Assembly: GCA_044371005.1 (NCBI GenBank)
Contig: JBILUL010000101.1
Coordinates: forward strand, 1 to 17,216
Direction of reading: 5' to 3'
From: UBA2402 sp044371005
GTDB lineage: Bacteria > Planctomycetota > Phycisphaerae > Phycisphaerales > UBA1924
DNA length: 17,216 nucleotides
Each line of letters opens with the position of its first letter. Position 1 is the stretch's first letter. This document shows, in pieces, positions 1 to 7,496 of this stretch. The notes below the pieces were generated by a model that saw only the letters and a program-made list of their open reading frames with translations, ran no database searches and was not told where the DNA came from. The translations under genes were made by a program, and so were the position numbers.

Positions 1-343
1 TGAAGTTGCGAGTCACGATGGGGCCGTCGCCGAAGACGCTTTCGGCGAGTTTCTTCGCTGAAGGCGCATCAAACTCGGCGAGAAACCCAAGTCGCCCGAC
101 ATTGACGCCCAGCATCGGCACGCCCAGGTGTGCGAACCTTCGTGCCTGCGAGAGCAACGTGCCGTCGCCCCCGAAGACCACCAGCAGATCCGCCGCGGCC
201 GCGACTTCCGGCACCGGCCCATTGTCGGCAGGGAGCGTGGCGAGCACGCGGCCGTGCGGCGCGACGAGCGGTGCGAGCTGACCCGCCGCGGCGAGCGCCT
301 CGGGCTTTTCCTGATTCACGAGAAAGAGTGCGGATCGTCCCAT
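1..343 (-). CDS. nadK: NAD kinase, N-terminal part (cut by window edge)
   Basis: Phosphorylates NAD to NADP in the cytoplasm using ATP or polyphosphate. The visible 114 residues carry the two hallmarks of the family: the GGDGT nucleotide-binding loop (residues 58-62, after DLLVVF) and the NVGRLGFLAEF segment (81-91), with normal spacing. The ATG at 343-341 gives an N-terminus MGRSALFLVN that opens on the first beta strand, as in other NadK proteins; no clear Shine-Dalgarno precedes it. The catalytic C-terminal domain lies outside the window. It is the last visible gene of the minus-strand run, 106 nt after the dxs stop. ispA-dxs-nadK neighbourhoods are common in bacteria, which supports the call. 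The TAGACT in the gap could be a weak -10 element, but no -35 was found. Confidence 0.93.
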   Translation of the reverse strand, partial: MGRSALFLVNQEKPEALAAAGQLAPLVAPHGRVLATLPADNGPVPEVAAAADLLVVFGGDGTLLSQARRFAHLGVPMLGVNVGRLGFLAEFDAPSAKKLAESVFGDGPIVTRNF

Positions 344-430
344 GTCAATGACGGTGACTGCAAATCGGATCGGCCAAGGCTACTTCGAGCACCAGAGTCT
401 ATCCGGATCATCATCCGTCAGCGAACAGGC

Positions 431-462
431 CTGTTACCTGGCAAATCGGTTACTTGGCAAAT
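431..462. repeat. 16-bp tandem duplication across the dxs stop codon
   Basis: Two adjacent 16-nt units, 431-446 and 447-462, differ at 2 positions. Read on the minus strand each unit is ATTTGCCA(A/G)GTAAC(C/A)G, so the dxs ending Phe-Ala-Lys-stop is copied as a second Phe-Ala-Arg-stop just downstream. It was probably made by replication slippage; no function is evident. Confidence 0.8.
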
Positions 463-2420
463 GCACGCGATTCGACATTGGCTGCGCCGCGGATCGCCGC
501 GGCGAGGCCCGAACGGTCGATGCCCGCCTCCGCCAACTGCCGCGAACGTGAATCCTGATAGATCCACGAGTCGGGCAGGCCCAGACGCGTGATGCTCTGG
601 ACGGGATATCCGCTCGACGCCGCGGCTTCGAGCACGGCCGTGCCGAACCCGCCGACGATGCTGTGATCCTCGACCGTGATGATCGGCACGCGGCGAGCCA
701 GCAACTCATTGATGAGCGATGCATCGACCGGCTTGGCAAATCGCGCATCCCACACGCCCACGCGAAGATCCTGCGCCAGTTCGGTCGCGGCTTCATGTGC
801 GGCGAGGGCACATGTGCCAAAGGCAAGGACCGCCACATCCGGCGTCGGTGCCGCCATATCCGTTGAAAGCCCCGCAAAGGCGGGCGTCAGGCAGCGAGCC
901 TTGCCCAGCACGAAGGGAGGGCACCCCGCAGCACTGAAGCGATCGCTCACATTGTCGCGCGGGTAACGGATGCTCGAAAGACCAGCGTCGTAGGAACGCA
1001 TGAACTCAAGGCCGGCCACCAGCGAAGGCTCATCCATCGCGGCGGTGATCACAGCGCCCGGAAGGGTCCGCAGCAGAGCGGTATCGCAGAAGCCATGGTG
1101 CACCGCGCCGTCGCCGCCGACCAGACCGGCACGGTCAAGGCACAGCCGCACGGGCAGGCCCTGGAGAGATGCTTCCTGGAAGGCCTGGTCAAAGGCCCGC
1201 TGCATGAACGTGGCATAGACCGCGAAGAAGGGCTTGAAGCCCGTCTTCGCCAGGCCAGCCATCATGTCCAGTGCATGGCTTTCGCAGATGCCAACGTCCC
1301 ATGAACGATCCGGGAACTTGGCGAGTACTTTGTTGATGCCGGTTCCATCGGGCATCGCTGCGGTGCATGCGACGACCTTGGGGTCGCGCTCCATCATCGA
1401 GACCATGGCATCGCCGAAGGCTGTCGTGAAGCTGCGTCCTTCGCTCTTGAGCTCGACGCGGCAGCCCTCTTCCTGCATGTCGCCATCCACCGAGAAGGGC
1501 GAAGGCGAATGGAAGCGGCTGGCATCGTTCTCGGAGAACTTGAAGCCCTTGCCCTTGATGGTCTTGACGTGCAGCACCATCGGACGGTCCATGTCGCGTG
1601 CTTCACGCAGCACTTCGATCAGACCTGGCAGGTTGTGGCCATCGACAGGGCCAACGGTCAGCAGCCCGAAATGCTCGAACCAGTTGGAATCGTTCACCGC
1701 GGCCTTGGTCGCTTCCGTGGCGCGATGAATCGCATCCTTGATCGTGCCCCCGCCCGGAAGGTGCGTCAGCGCTTCCTTCGCACTCTTCTTGAGGTCGGCG
1801 TAGACATGGCTCAGCCGCACCTTGTCGAAGTAGTGGGCCAGCGCGCCCTGGGGCTTGCTGATCGACATGCCGTTGTCATTGAGAATCACCAGGAACTGCC
1901 GCTTGAGCGTTCCTGCGTTGTTCAAACCTTCCATCGCCACACCGTTGGCAATGGACGCATCGCCGATGATCGTCACGACGCGACGGCCCGCCGGATTGCC
2001 CTTGGGGTCGAAGGCTTCCTTCGTCAGGGTGTCGCCGCGTGCCATGCCTACGGCCGTCGAGATGCCCGTGCCCGCGTGTCCGACGCTGAAGAGGTCGTAG
2101 GGCGATTCACGAGGCTCGGGGAACCCGGCCATGCCAGCACGCGTCCGAAGCCCATCGAGCATCGGGAGACGGCCCGTCAGCAACTTGTGCGGATAGCACT
2201 GGTGCCCCACGTCAAAGAGCAGTCGGTCAAAGCCGAAGTCAAAGACATAGTGCAGCGCAATGCTCAACTCAACAACGCCCAGATTCGGCGCGAGGTGGCC
2301 ACCGGAGCGAGCCACCTGAGTGCAGATCGCCTCACGGATCTCCGCCGCGAGCTGCGGCAGCTGATCAACGGTGAGCTTGTGAACGTCGTTGGGAGTCTTG
2401 ATCGTCGGGAGCAACTTCAT
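450..2420 (-). CDS. dxs: 1-deoxy-D-xylulose-5-phosphate synthase
   Basis: Thiamine-diphosphate enzyme that condenses pyruvate and glyceraldehyde 3-phosphate to DXP, the first step of the MEP isoprenoid pathway (DXP also feeds thiamine and pyridoxal synthesis). Its 656 aa are slightly longer than the usual 620-640. Visible landmarks are SGGHLAPNLGVVEL (39-52), DVGHQCYPHKLLTGR (70-84), the ThDP/Mg motif from GDASIANG (153-160) to NDNG (181-184), the pyrimidine-domain glutamate E380 in GICESHALDMMAGLA, and DRAGLVGGDGAVHHG (429-443). The common AEQHA reads CESHA here, so the family match is clear but divergent. The ATG at 2420-2418 gives a normal N-terminus; the Shine-Dalgarno is weak. It follows ispA and a small ORF on the same strand. 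The stop codon sits inside a 16-bp tandem duplication. Confidence 0.95.
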   Translation of the reverse strand: MKLLPTIKTPNDVHKLTVDQLPQLAAEIREAICTQVARSGGHLAPNLGVVELSIALHYVFDFGFDRLLFDVGHQCYPHKLLTGRLPMLDGLRTRAGMAGFPEPRESPYDLFSVGHAGTGISTAVGMARGDTLTKEAFDPKGNPAGRRVVTIIGDASIANGVAMEGLNNAGTLKRQFLVILNDNGMSISKPQGALAHYFDKVRLSHVYADLKKSAKEALTHLPGGGTIKDAIHRATEATKAAVNDSNWFEHFGLLTVGPVDGHNLPGLIEVLREARDMDRPMVLHVKTIKGKGFKFSENDASRFHSPSPFSVDGDMQEEGCRVELKSEGRSFTTAFGDAMVSMMERDPKVVACTAAMPDGTGINKVLAKFPDRSWDVGICESHALDMMAGLAKTGFKPFFAVYATFMQRAFDQAFQEASLQGLPVRLCLDRAGLVGGDGAVHHGFCDTALLRTLPGAVITAAMDEPSLVAGLEFMRSYDAGLSSIRYPRDNVSDRFSAAGCPPFVLGKARCLTPAFAGLSTDMAAPTPDVAVLAFGTCALAAHEAATELAQDLRVGVWDARFAKPVDASLINELLARRVPIITVEDHSIVGGFGTAVLEAAASSGYPVQSITRLGLPDSWIYQDSRSRQLAEAGIDRSGLAAAIRGAANVESRAFAK

Positions 2421-2470
2421 GCGTGGGTGAGCTCGCGCTTCGTGCCGGCTTTCACTGGATTCTGAAAATA

Positions 2471-2620
2471 CTATAGCTCCCGCTCTGAGAAAAAGAGCAG
2501 GATGTCAGCACCTGTTCGGGTGATCAAGTGGCAACCCTTGCAGATCCCACGAGGGATTCGCCGCGGATTGGAATTCAGATTGGCCTGGGTGTGCTTCTCA
2601 ACTACGTCGGGGCCATTCAC
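2471..2620 (-). CDS. Small CxxC protein (49 aa), translationally coupled to ispA; unrecognised
   Basis: An ORF of 49 codons plus TAG. Its GTG start overlaps the ispA stop in the tetranucleotide GTGA (2620-2617), the classic sign of translational coupling, and it ends 50 nt before the dxs ATG. The product starts MNGPDVVEKHTQ, is basic in the middle (NPRRIPRG), has a single CKGCH motif (Cys27, Cys30, His31), and ends in a hydrophobic stretch DILLFF followed by SEREL. There is no signal peptide, so CKGCH is unlikely to bind heme; one CxxC pair could bind zinc in a dimer. About 65% of third codon positions are G or C, which does not exclude chance. I do not recognise the family. It could be spurious, but position and overlap favour a real gene. 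Confidence 0.5.
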   Translation of the reverse strand: MNGPDVVEKHTQANLNSNPRRIPRGICKGCHLITRTGADILLFFSEREL

Positions 2621-3531
2621 TTCGTTCGGGAAAGCACCTGATTGCACAACATCCGCAGCGGCTCTGCCCGGGGGCCGAACGCGGCGAGGGCTTCGATGGC
2701 CTTCCCGGTCTGCTCCCGAGCCGCCCGTTGGGCACCCTCAAGACCGAGAACTCCCGGGTACGTCAGTTTGCCTGCCGCGGCATCCTTCCCGGTCCGCTTG
2801 CCCACGTGCTCGGCCGACTGCATCACATCAATCAGGTCATCGGTGATCTGGAAGACCAGACCCAGAGCCTGGGCATACCGCGACATCGCATCCAGCGCGC
2901 CCGGGCCGACCTCAAGGCCAGCCGCCGCGGCGGCGAGCACGCCCATCCGGCACGAAGCCGCGATGAGTGCGCCGGTCTTGTTGGCGTGAATGCTCTCAAC
3001 CCGTTCCATCGCCCGAAGAGCAGGATCAAGCCCGCCCAGAGTGTCGTGGACCTGACCGTGAATCATCGCCGCGGTCGCTTGCGAAAGTTCCCGCACGTGT
3101 TCGGCGACATTGGGCGTCCGCTCCGCCAGCAGTTCAAAGGCCAGCGTCAGAAGCAGATCGCCGGTGAGGATCGCCATCGCTTCGCCTGCATGGCGGTGCA
3201 GCGTCGGTCTGCCGCGGCGGAGATCATCATTGTCCAGCGCGGGCAGGTCGTCGTGCACGAGGCTGAAGCAATGGACCAACTCAAGTGCCGCGGCGGGTGC
3301 GAGGGCCATCGAAGCGGTTCCCCCGCACGCAATGCACGACTGCATGCACAGGACGGGCCGAAAGCGTTTGCCCGGACCCAGCAGTGCGTATGCCGCGGCA
3401 TCATGCAGGTTGGCTGAATAGCCACGCGAACTGAGAAACTCGATCAGGTACGGATCGATCAGCGACGCGACCGCAAGCGGGTCCGCGGCGGGCGCAGTGA
3501 CGTCGTCGCTGACGGCTGGACGGGAGGACAT
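2617..3531 (-). CDS. ispA: Polyprenyl synthetase, probably (2E,6E)-farnesyl diphosphate synthase
   Basis: Adds isopentenyl diphosphate to allylic diphosphates, making the C15 (or C20) precursor for undecaprenyl carriers, quinones and hopanoids. The 304 aa carry GKRFRP (54-59), the first Asp-rich motif DDLPALDNDD (94-103), the substrate lysine in HANKTG (182-187), the second Asp-rich motif DDLID (231-235) and the following GKRTGKDAAAGKLTYP segment. The first motif has the two-residue insertion of bacterial enzymes, and the residue five before it is an aromatic Phe (F89). In this family that combination goes with a C15 product, so FPP is the likeliest; a C20 product cannot be excluded. The ATG is at 3531-3529, 61 nt after the ptsN-like stop. 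The gene ends in GTGA, shared with the next small ORF. Confidence 0.93.
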   Translation of the reverse strand: MSSRPAVSDDVTAPAADPLAVASLIDPYLIEFLSSRGYSANLHDAAAYALLGPGKRFRPVLCMQSCIACGGTASMALAPAAALELVHCFSLVHDDLPALDNDDLRRGRPTLHRHAGEAMAILTGDLLLTLAFELLAERTPNVAEHVRELSQATAAMIHGQVHDTLGGLDPALRAMERVESIHANKTGALIAASCRMGVLAAAAAGLEVGPGALDAMSRYAQALGLVFQITDDLIDVMQSAEHVGKRTGKDAAAGKLTYPGVLGLEGAQRAAREQTGKAIEALAAFGPRAEPLRMLCNQVLSRTK

Positions 3532-3592
3532 GCGTGTGAGATCCGGATCGTTCGAGAGAAGTGCGAAACCAGAGAAAGGCGACGAGACCGGC

Positions 3593-4054
3593 TCAGGCGG
3601 GGCGTTCTTCGCTCTTGAGCAGGTTGTGGATCTCCTCGGCGGTCTGTGCCGCGTAGATTCGTTCGCGGAACTCGTCCATCGTCATGAGGCGGCTGATGCG
3701 GGCGAGGGCCTGAATGTGGTCGCTGGTGCGATCCGGAGGGCTTGCAAGCAGAACGATGAGTTTCACCGGCTTGCCGTCGATGGCTTCGAAGTCCATCGGA
3801 ATCGCGGGCTTTCCGATCGCCATCGAGAGGGCCGTCATCCCCGCGCACTTGCCGTGAGGAATGGCAAGCCCATGTCCGATGCCGGTCGTGCGGGTCTGTT
3901 CACGGGTCCACACCGCTTCGCTCAGCGCCTTGGCATCGCTTACCCGACCCGCCGCGGCGAGCACATCCACGAGTTCGTGAATGACGCCCTTCTTGTCGGT
4001 CGCTTTCAGCGGGGCGCGGATGCAAGACAGGCTGACAATGTCCATCAAGTTCAT
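3593..4054 (-). CDS. ptsN: PTS EIIA(Ntr)/fructose-type regulatory protein
   Basis: A single-domain PTS EIIA protein of 153 aa. The phosphoacceptor is His67 in GIGHGLAIPHGKC, which fits the EIIA type-2 signature; LLASPPDRTSDHIQALARISRLM is the usual second conserved block. Such stand-alone EIIA(Ntr) proteins generally act as regulators of nitrogen, potassium or envelope stress rather than in sugar uptake, and no permease or EI/HPr gene lies nearby. I chose the ATG at 4054-4052 because MNLMDIV matches the family's usual start. A GTG at 4096 would add 14 residues (MSPPNSAPFAASSS) without a better ribosome-binding site. It lies 61 nt before ispA on the same strand, possibly cotranscribed. Confidence 0.85.
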   Translation of the reverse strand: MNLMDIVSLSCIRAPLKATDKKGVIHELVDVLAAAGRVSDAKALSEAVWTREQTRTTGIGHGLAIPHGKCAGMTALSMAIGKPAIPMDFEAIDGKPVKLIVLLASPPDRTSDHIQALARISRLMTMDEFRERIYAAQTAEEIHNLLKSEERPA

Positions 4055-4204
4055 CGAACTGCTCGCTGCAAAGGGTGCCGAATTTGGGGGCGACACCCCG
4101 TTGGATCGCTCATGACAGACGCCGGATTGACAAACCCGCCCGGCGCGTCTTCGAGTGTACGCCTCACGCCTGCACCAAACCCAAACCCATCACCGACTCT
4201 TGTG

Positions 4205-4222
4205 ACGACGCTTCGGCGTCGT
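4205..4222. other. Short perfect hairpin between rsmB and ptsN-like gene
   Basis: ACGACGC-TTCG-GCGTCGT is a perfect 7-bp stem. On the plus strand it has a C(UUCG)G tetraloop; on the minus strand, the direction of the genes, the loop is CGAA. It starts about 35 nt beyond the rsmB stop. No T-run follows on the minus strand, so it is not a standard intrinsic terminator; it could protect an mRNA 3' end. Confidence 0.5.
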
Positions 4223-4257
4223 TCGGTCTTCGGTAGTATTGCCCCAAGGCGAGGATT

Positions 4258-5871
4258 TCACATCCGCACCATCATCGCCGCGAACGCGCCATCGTGATAG
4301 CCGGCCGGATCCTCGCCCGGCAGGCCGCCCGGAAGCGTCTGCTCCTGCCACTCGAGCTTCAGGTCGCCGCCTGCCAGTACCCAGTCGAGCTGACCGACAT
4401 TCTCCGCGGGATCAATGCTGCAGGTTGAGTAGCAGAGCACGCCCTTGGGCGAGAGGAGCTTGATGCCCGATTCGAGAATCTGCCGCTGCGTTTCGACCAG
4501 ACGCTGCGTCTGCGCCTCATCAAAGCGGTACTTGGCCTCCACACGCCGCGCCAGCACTCCCAGATTGGTGCACGGCACATCCAGCAGCACCAGTGCCGCC
4601 TTGGCCTGCCAGTTTCGATACACCTCAGGCAACGGAACGACCTTGACCCTGGGGCCGATTTTCGCGGCCACCTGTGTCAGAGTTCGCGCCCGTTCCGGCG
4701 CGGGGTCCGCGGCGATGATCGTCGCCTTCGGGAACGCCGCTGCGAGCTGCCGCGTCTTGGTGCCCTGCCCCGCACACACATCGATGATCACACCCTCACC
4801 CACCCAGTCGGTCCCGCTCTTCCACGCCCGCAGCCTTTGCACCGCCAGCGACGAAGCCGCGTCCTGTACCCACACATCCGACCGCTCCGCGAGGAGCGTG
4901 GCCAGCTCATCGCGCCCGCCAGTGAAAACGCTGCTGGCGCTCATGCGATGCGGCGTGCAGAGTTCGGTGATCGGTGGCCAGGCATGGGTCGTGCACAGAG
5001 TCGTCGGCGGGTCACACAGATCATGCGTCACGATCTGCTGCGCACGCTCGAACCCGAATGTCTCGCACCAATGCTGCACCAACGCGGACGGATGGCTGGT
5101 GGCAATCGCAAGACGGATGATCGGATCCGGCGGCAGTACCGCCGCTCGCAGCACGAGTGCACGACCGTCGGAAAGAGGAATCTCATCCGCCCGGTTGGCC
5201 CACGAAGGCCGGTAGGTGCGCTCCGGCAACTGCATCGGGCTTTCGCCTGGCGTCGCCACCAGAGAACCCACCTTTCGAAGCACGGCATTCACGAATCCGC
5301 CGACGCTGCTGCGGGTTGCATTCTTCACCCACTCGACCGAGGCGTTGATCGCCGCGTGCGGGGGCACCTTGTCCATGAAGATCATCTGTGCGGCACCGGC
5401 GAGCAGTGCAGCCTGCGTCTGGGGTTCATTTTCCCGGAAGGGGCGGGGGGTGTACTGCTCGATGAGGTACCCAAGCGTGATCCAGCGGCGAATCACTGCG
5501 TCGTAGACGGCGTGCGCAAACGCCGCGTCCCGATCTGAGAGATCCTCGGTTTCAAAGGCTGTCAGCGTGAAGTTGGGGAACTCCGCTGCTTGCCGCGCCA
5601 GTGCATTCATCACCGTGCTGCGAGCCCGATCCGCCGAGAAATACTCGCGCATCGGCGCGGCCTCAGAGGGGCCGCCCTCGCCCGGTGCCCCGCCCTCGCG
5701 GGTGCGGGGGAATGAGCCCGAACTTCGCCGCGGCTGTCCGCCGGGTCCATCGCGTCGCCCGTCGGGGCCCCTGGGGCCTTCGGGCCGTCTCTGGCCATCA
5801 GGACCCCTCCCCCCGTTGGGATTGAAGCGGCGGTCGGGGCGGCGGTCGGAGTTGTTGGAAGGATGCGGCAC
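4258..5871 (-). CDS. rsmB: 16S rRNA cytosine-C5 methyltransferase (RsmB/NOL1-NOP2-Sun family)
   Basis: SAM-dependent RNA methyltransferase, most like RsmB (m5C967 of 16S rRNA). It has an N-terminal NusB-like helical RNA-binding domain (about 84-205) and a Rossmann methyltransferase domain (about 245-537). SAM motif I is VIIDVCAGQGTKTR (361-374). The two family cysteines are present: C434 in DVPCTNLG and the catalytic C484 in YSTCSIDPAENV. At 537 aa it exceeds the roughly 430 of E. coli RsmB because of a 73-residue Arg/Gly/Pro/Asp-rich N-terminus with a repeated RGPDGxR pattern. The longest start is GTG 5871; an ATG at 5652 (M74) has a GAGG eight nt upstream and could be the real start. The repeated amino-acid pattern argues that the extension is translated. 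It is transcribed away from the histidine kinase gene. Confidence 0.9.
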   Translation of the reverse strand: MPHPSNNSDRRPDRRFNPNGGRGPDGQRRPEGPRGPDGRRDGPGGQPRRSSGSFPRTREGGAPGEGGPSEAAPMREYFSADRARSTVMNALARQAAEFPNFTLTAFETEDLSDRDAAFAHAVYDAVIRRWITLGYLIEQYTPRPFRENEPQTQAALLAGAAQMIFMDKVPPHAAINASVEWVKNATRSSVGGFVNAVLRKVGSLVATPGESPMQLPERTYRPSWANRADEIPLSDGRALVLRAAVLPPDPIIRLAIATSHPSALVQHWCETFGFERAQQIVTHDLCDPPTTLCTTHAWPPITELCTPHRMSASSVFTGGRDELATLLAERSDVWVQDAASSLAVQRLRAWKSGTDWVGEGVIIDVCAGQGTKTRQLAAAFPKATIIAADPAPERARTLTQVAAKIGPRVKVVPLPEVYRNWQAKAALVLLDVPCTNLGVLARRVEAKYRFDEAQTQRLVETQRQILESGIKLLSPKGVLCYSTCSIDPAENVGQLDWVLAGGDLKLEWQEQTLPGGLPGEDPAGYHDGAFAAMMVRM

Positions 5872-5990
5872 TTGCTGCGAGTGTATAGGCTTTTGGCATC
5901 AAAGCGCACGAAGGCCAACCCAATCCGCCCGAATCGCAGCAGACGCACCGTCTGCCGGCGCTTCCTCCGTACTTTGATCCCAGGCGTGTC

Positions 5991-7496
5991 ATGCGGCAAA
6001 CCCGGGCTCTGGGACCTGCCGGAATGCTCGCCGGAATGCGGATCCGCAAGAAACTGGTGGTGCTGCACACGATCTTCTCGGTCGTGCTCGCGGCCATCCT
6101 GCTGGTGGCCATCCGCCCGGCGATGAACGAAGTGGTCGACCAGGCTGAAATGGAGCACGCCCGCATCATCCTCGATGCGATGCTCCCTTCCATCGAACGC
6201 ACCCCGGGCGTCACCGCTCCGCCGACCAACGTCGGGCGCACCATCGTCGAGCTTCGGAGCGGCACTGCGCACGAACTTCAGATCGAGACGACCGCAGCGG
6301 AGTTCGCGCTTGGTGCCCCCGGCCGAGCCGTTGTCACCCGCACCAGCGCGGCGGGCAGCGGGGCCATTGCCTTCACGCCCACGCGGGCCGAGAAGGGCGA
6401 GTCGTTCCACGTTGTGCATGTGACGATGCCCGAGGCCCGCGAAGCGGCCTCGCAGGTCTACTGGCTGCTTGTGATCGCGCTGCTGGCGGTCTACGCCCTG
6501 GTGGCGCTCGCACTCGAAGTGGTGATCATGCCGCCCACGGTCTACGCGCCGATCCAGCGCATGCTGATTGCTGATGCTGCGGTGCAGTCGGGGCGCAAGC
6601 AGGATGAGCTCATCCCGGAGGCGGTGATTCCCGGCGATGAACTGGGCGAGATCATGCGTTCGCGCAACGAGTCGATCATCAAGCTGCGCCAGCAGGAAGA
6701 GGCGCTTGCCAACGCCATCTCCCAGCTCGAAGTCGTGGCGACGGATCTCAAGCGCAAGAACCATCTGATCGAGACCGCGCAGCGCAATCTCGCCGAGTCC
6801 GATCGTCTGGCCAGTCTGGGCATGATGTCCGCAGGCATCGCGCACGAACTCAACACGCCGCTGGCGGTGCTCAAGGGCTGCGTCGAGCAGATCAGCGACA
6901 AGCCTGAGCAGCCGGTGGAGCCCACGCGCGTGGCACTCATGCTGCGCGTGGTCGTGCGGCTTGAGAAGCTGGGTGAGAGTCTTCTGGATTTTGCACGGGT
7001 TCGCCCGCCGGCGAGCCGCGAGACGCCGATTCACGATGTCGTGCAGGAGGCCATCACGCTCGTGCGGCTCGACCGTGATTCACGCGGGATCGAAATGGAG
7101 AACCGCATCGATACCGCAATCCGCGTCAATTGTGATGCCGATCGCATGGTCCAGGTCTTCGTGAACGTCATCCGCAACGCCGTCGATGCGCTCAGCCGCA
7201 AGGGCGGCACGACGGTTCGCATCGAAGCCGCGCGAGTTGAACGCTCCGGAAGTCCGCAGCTCTCGATCACTGTCACCGACGACGGCCCCGGCATCGATGC
7301 CTCGGTGCTGCCGCACCTCTTCGAGCCGTTCGTCTCCACACGCCTTGATTCACGAGGCACGGGTCTGGGCCTGGCCGTCGCCGAGGGAATCGTCAAGGAA
7401 CACAAGGGCATGCTTCTGGCACGCAACCGCACCGATCAGCCTGGCGCCATCTTCGAGGTGGTGTTGCCGCTGGATCAGCCCGTCAGCGCCCGCTGA
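5991..7496 (+). CDS. Membrane-bound sensor histidine kinase, orphan
   Basis: A two-component sensor kinase of up to 501 aa. The first membrane helix is at about 22-41, a periplasmic sensor region of roughly 110 residues follows, and the second helix is at about 156-180. A HAMP-like linker and coiled coil (about 182-270) lead to the H-box SAGIAHELNTPLAVL with phosphoacceptor His285. The ATP-binding domain has an N-box (NVIRNAVDAL, 392-401), G1 (DDGPG, 430-434), an F-box (FEPF) and G2 (GTGLGL, 456-461). The H-box wording resembles NtrB/ZraS-type kinases. The sensor region matches no domain I recognise. Starts at 6024 or 6036 (MRIRKKLVV) are as likely as 5991; no strong Shine-Dalgarno separates them. 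No response regulator is adjacent. The 3' end overlaps the convergent BshC-like gene by 14 nt. Confidence 0.92.
   Translation: MRQTRALGPAGMLAGMRIRKKLVVLHTIFSVVLAAILLVAIRPAMNEVVDQAEMEHARIILDAMLPSIERTPGVTAPPTNVGRTIVELRSGTAHELQIETTAAEFALGAPGRAVVTRTSAAGSGAIAFTPTRAEKGESFHVVHVTMPEAREAASQVYWLLVIALLAVYALVALALEVVIMPPTVYAPIQRMLIADAAVQSGRKQDELIPEAVIPGDELGEIMRSRNESIIKLRQQEEALANAISQLEVVATDLKRKNHLIETAQRNLAESDRLASLGMMSAGIAHELNTPLAVLKGCVEQISDKPEQPVEPTRVALMLRVVVRLEKLGESLLDFARVRPPASRETPIHDVVQEAITLVRLDRDSRGIEMENRIDTAIRVNCDADRMVQVFVNVIRNAVDALSRKGGTTVRIEAARVERSGSPQLSITVTDDGPGIDASVLPHLFEPFVSTRLDSRGTGLGLAVAEGIVKEHKGMLLARNRTDQPGAIFEVVLPLDQPVSAR
7483..7496. other. Inverted repeat containing both convergent stop codons
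   Basis: TCAGCG-CC-CGCTGA: 6-bp arms with a 2-nt centre. The plus-strand TGA (7494-7496) ends the histidine kinase and the minus-strand TGA (7485-7483) ends the BshC-like gene. The loop is too tight and no T-run follows, so termination activity is doubtful. Confidence 0.7.

Noticed and set aside
1509..2465. 318-codon plus-strand frame opposite dxs
   Set aside because: The minus-strand frame encodes an unmistakable DXP synthase; this is its antisense shadow.
2525..2545. CKGCH in the small ORF as a c-type heme site
   Set aside because: The ORF has no signal peptide, and heme attachment to CxxCH requires export.
4205..4222. Hairpin after rsmB as an intrinsic terminator
   Set aside because: No T-run follows the stem on the minus strand, so it is listed only as a hairpin.
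5610..7034. 474-codon minus-strand frame across the histidine kinase and the rsmB 5' end
   Set aside because: It is antisense to conserved kinase motifs and in a different frame from rsmB; the translation has no recognisable domain.
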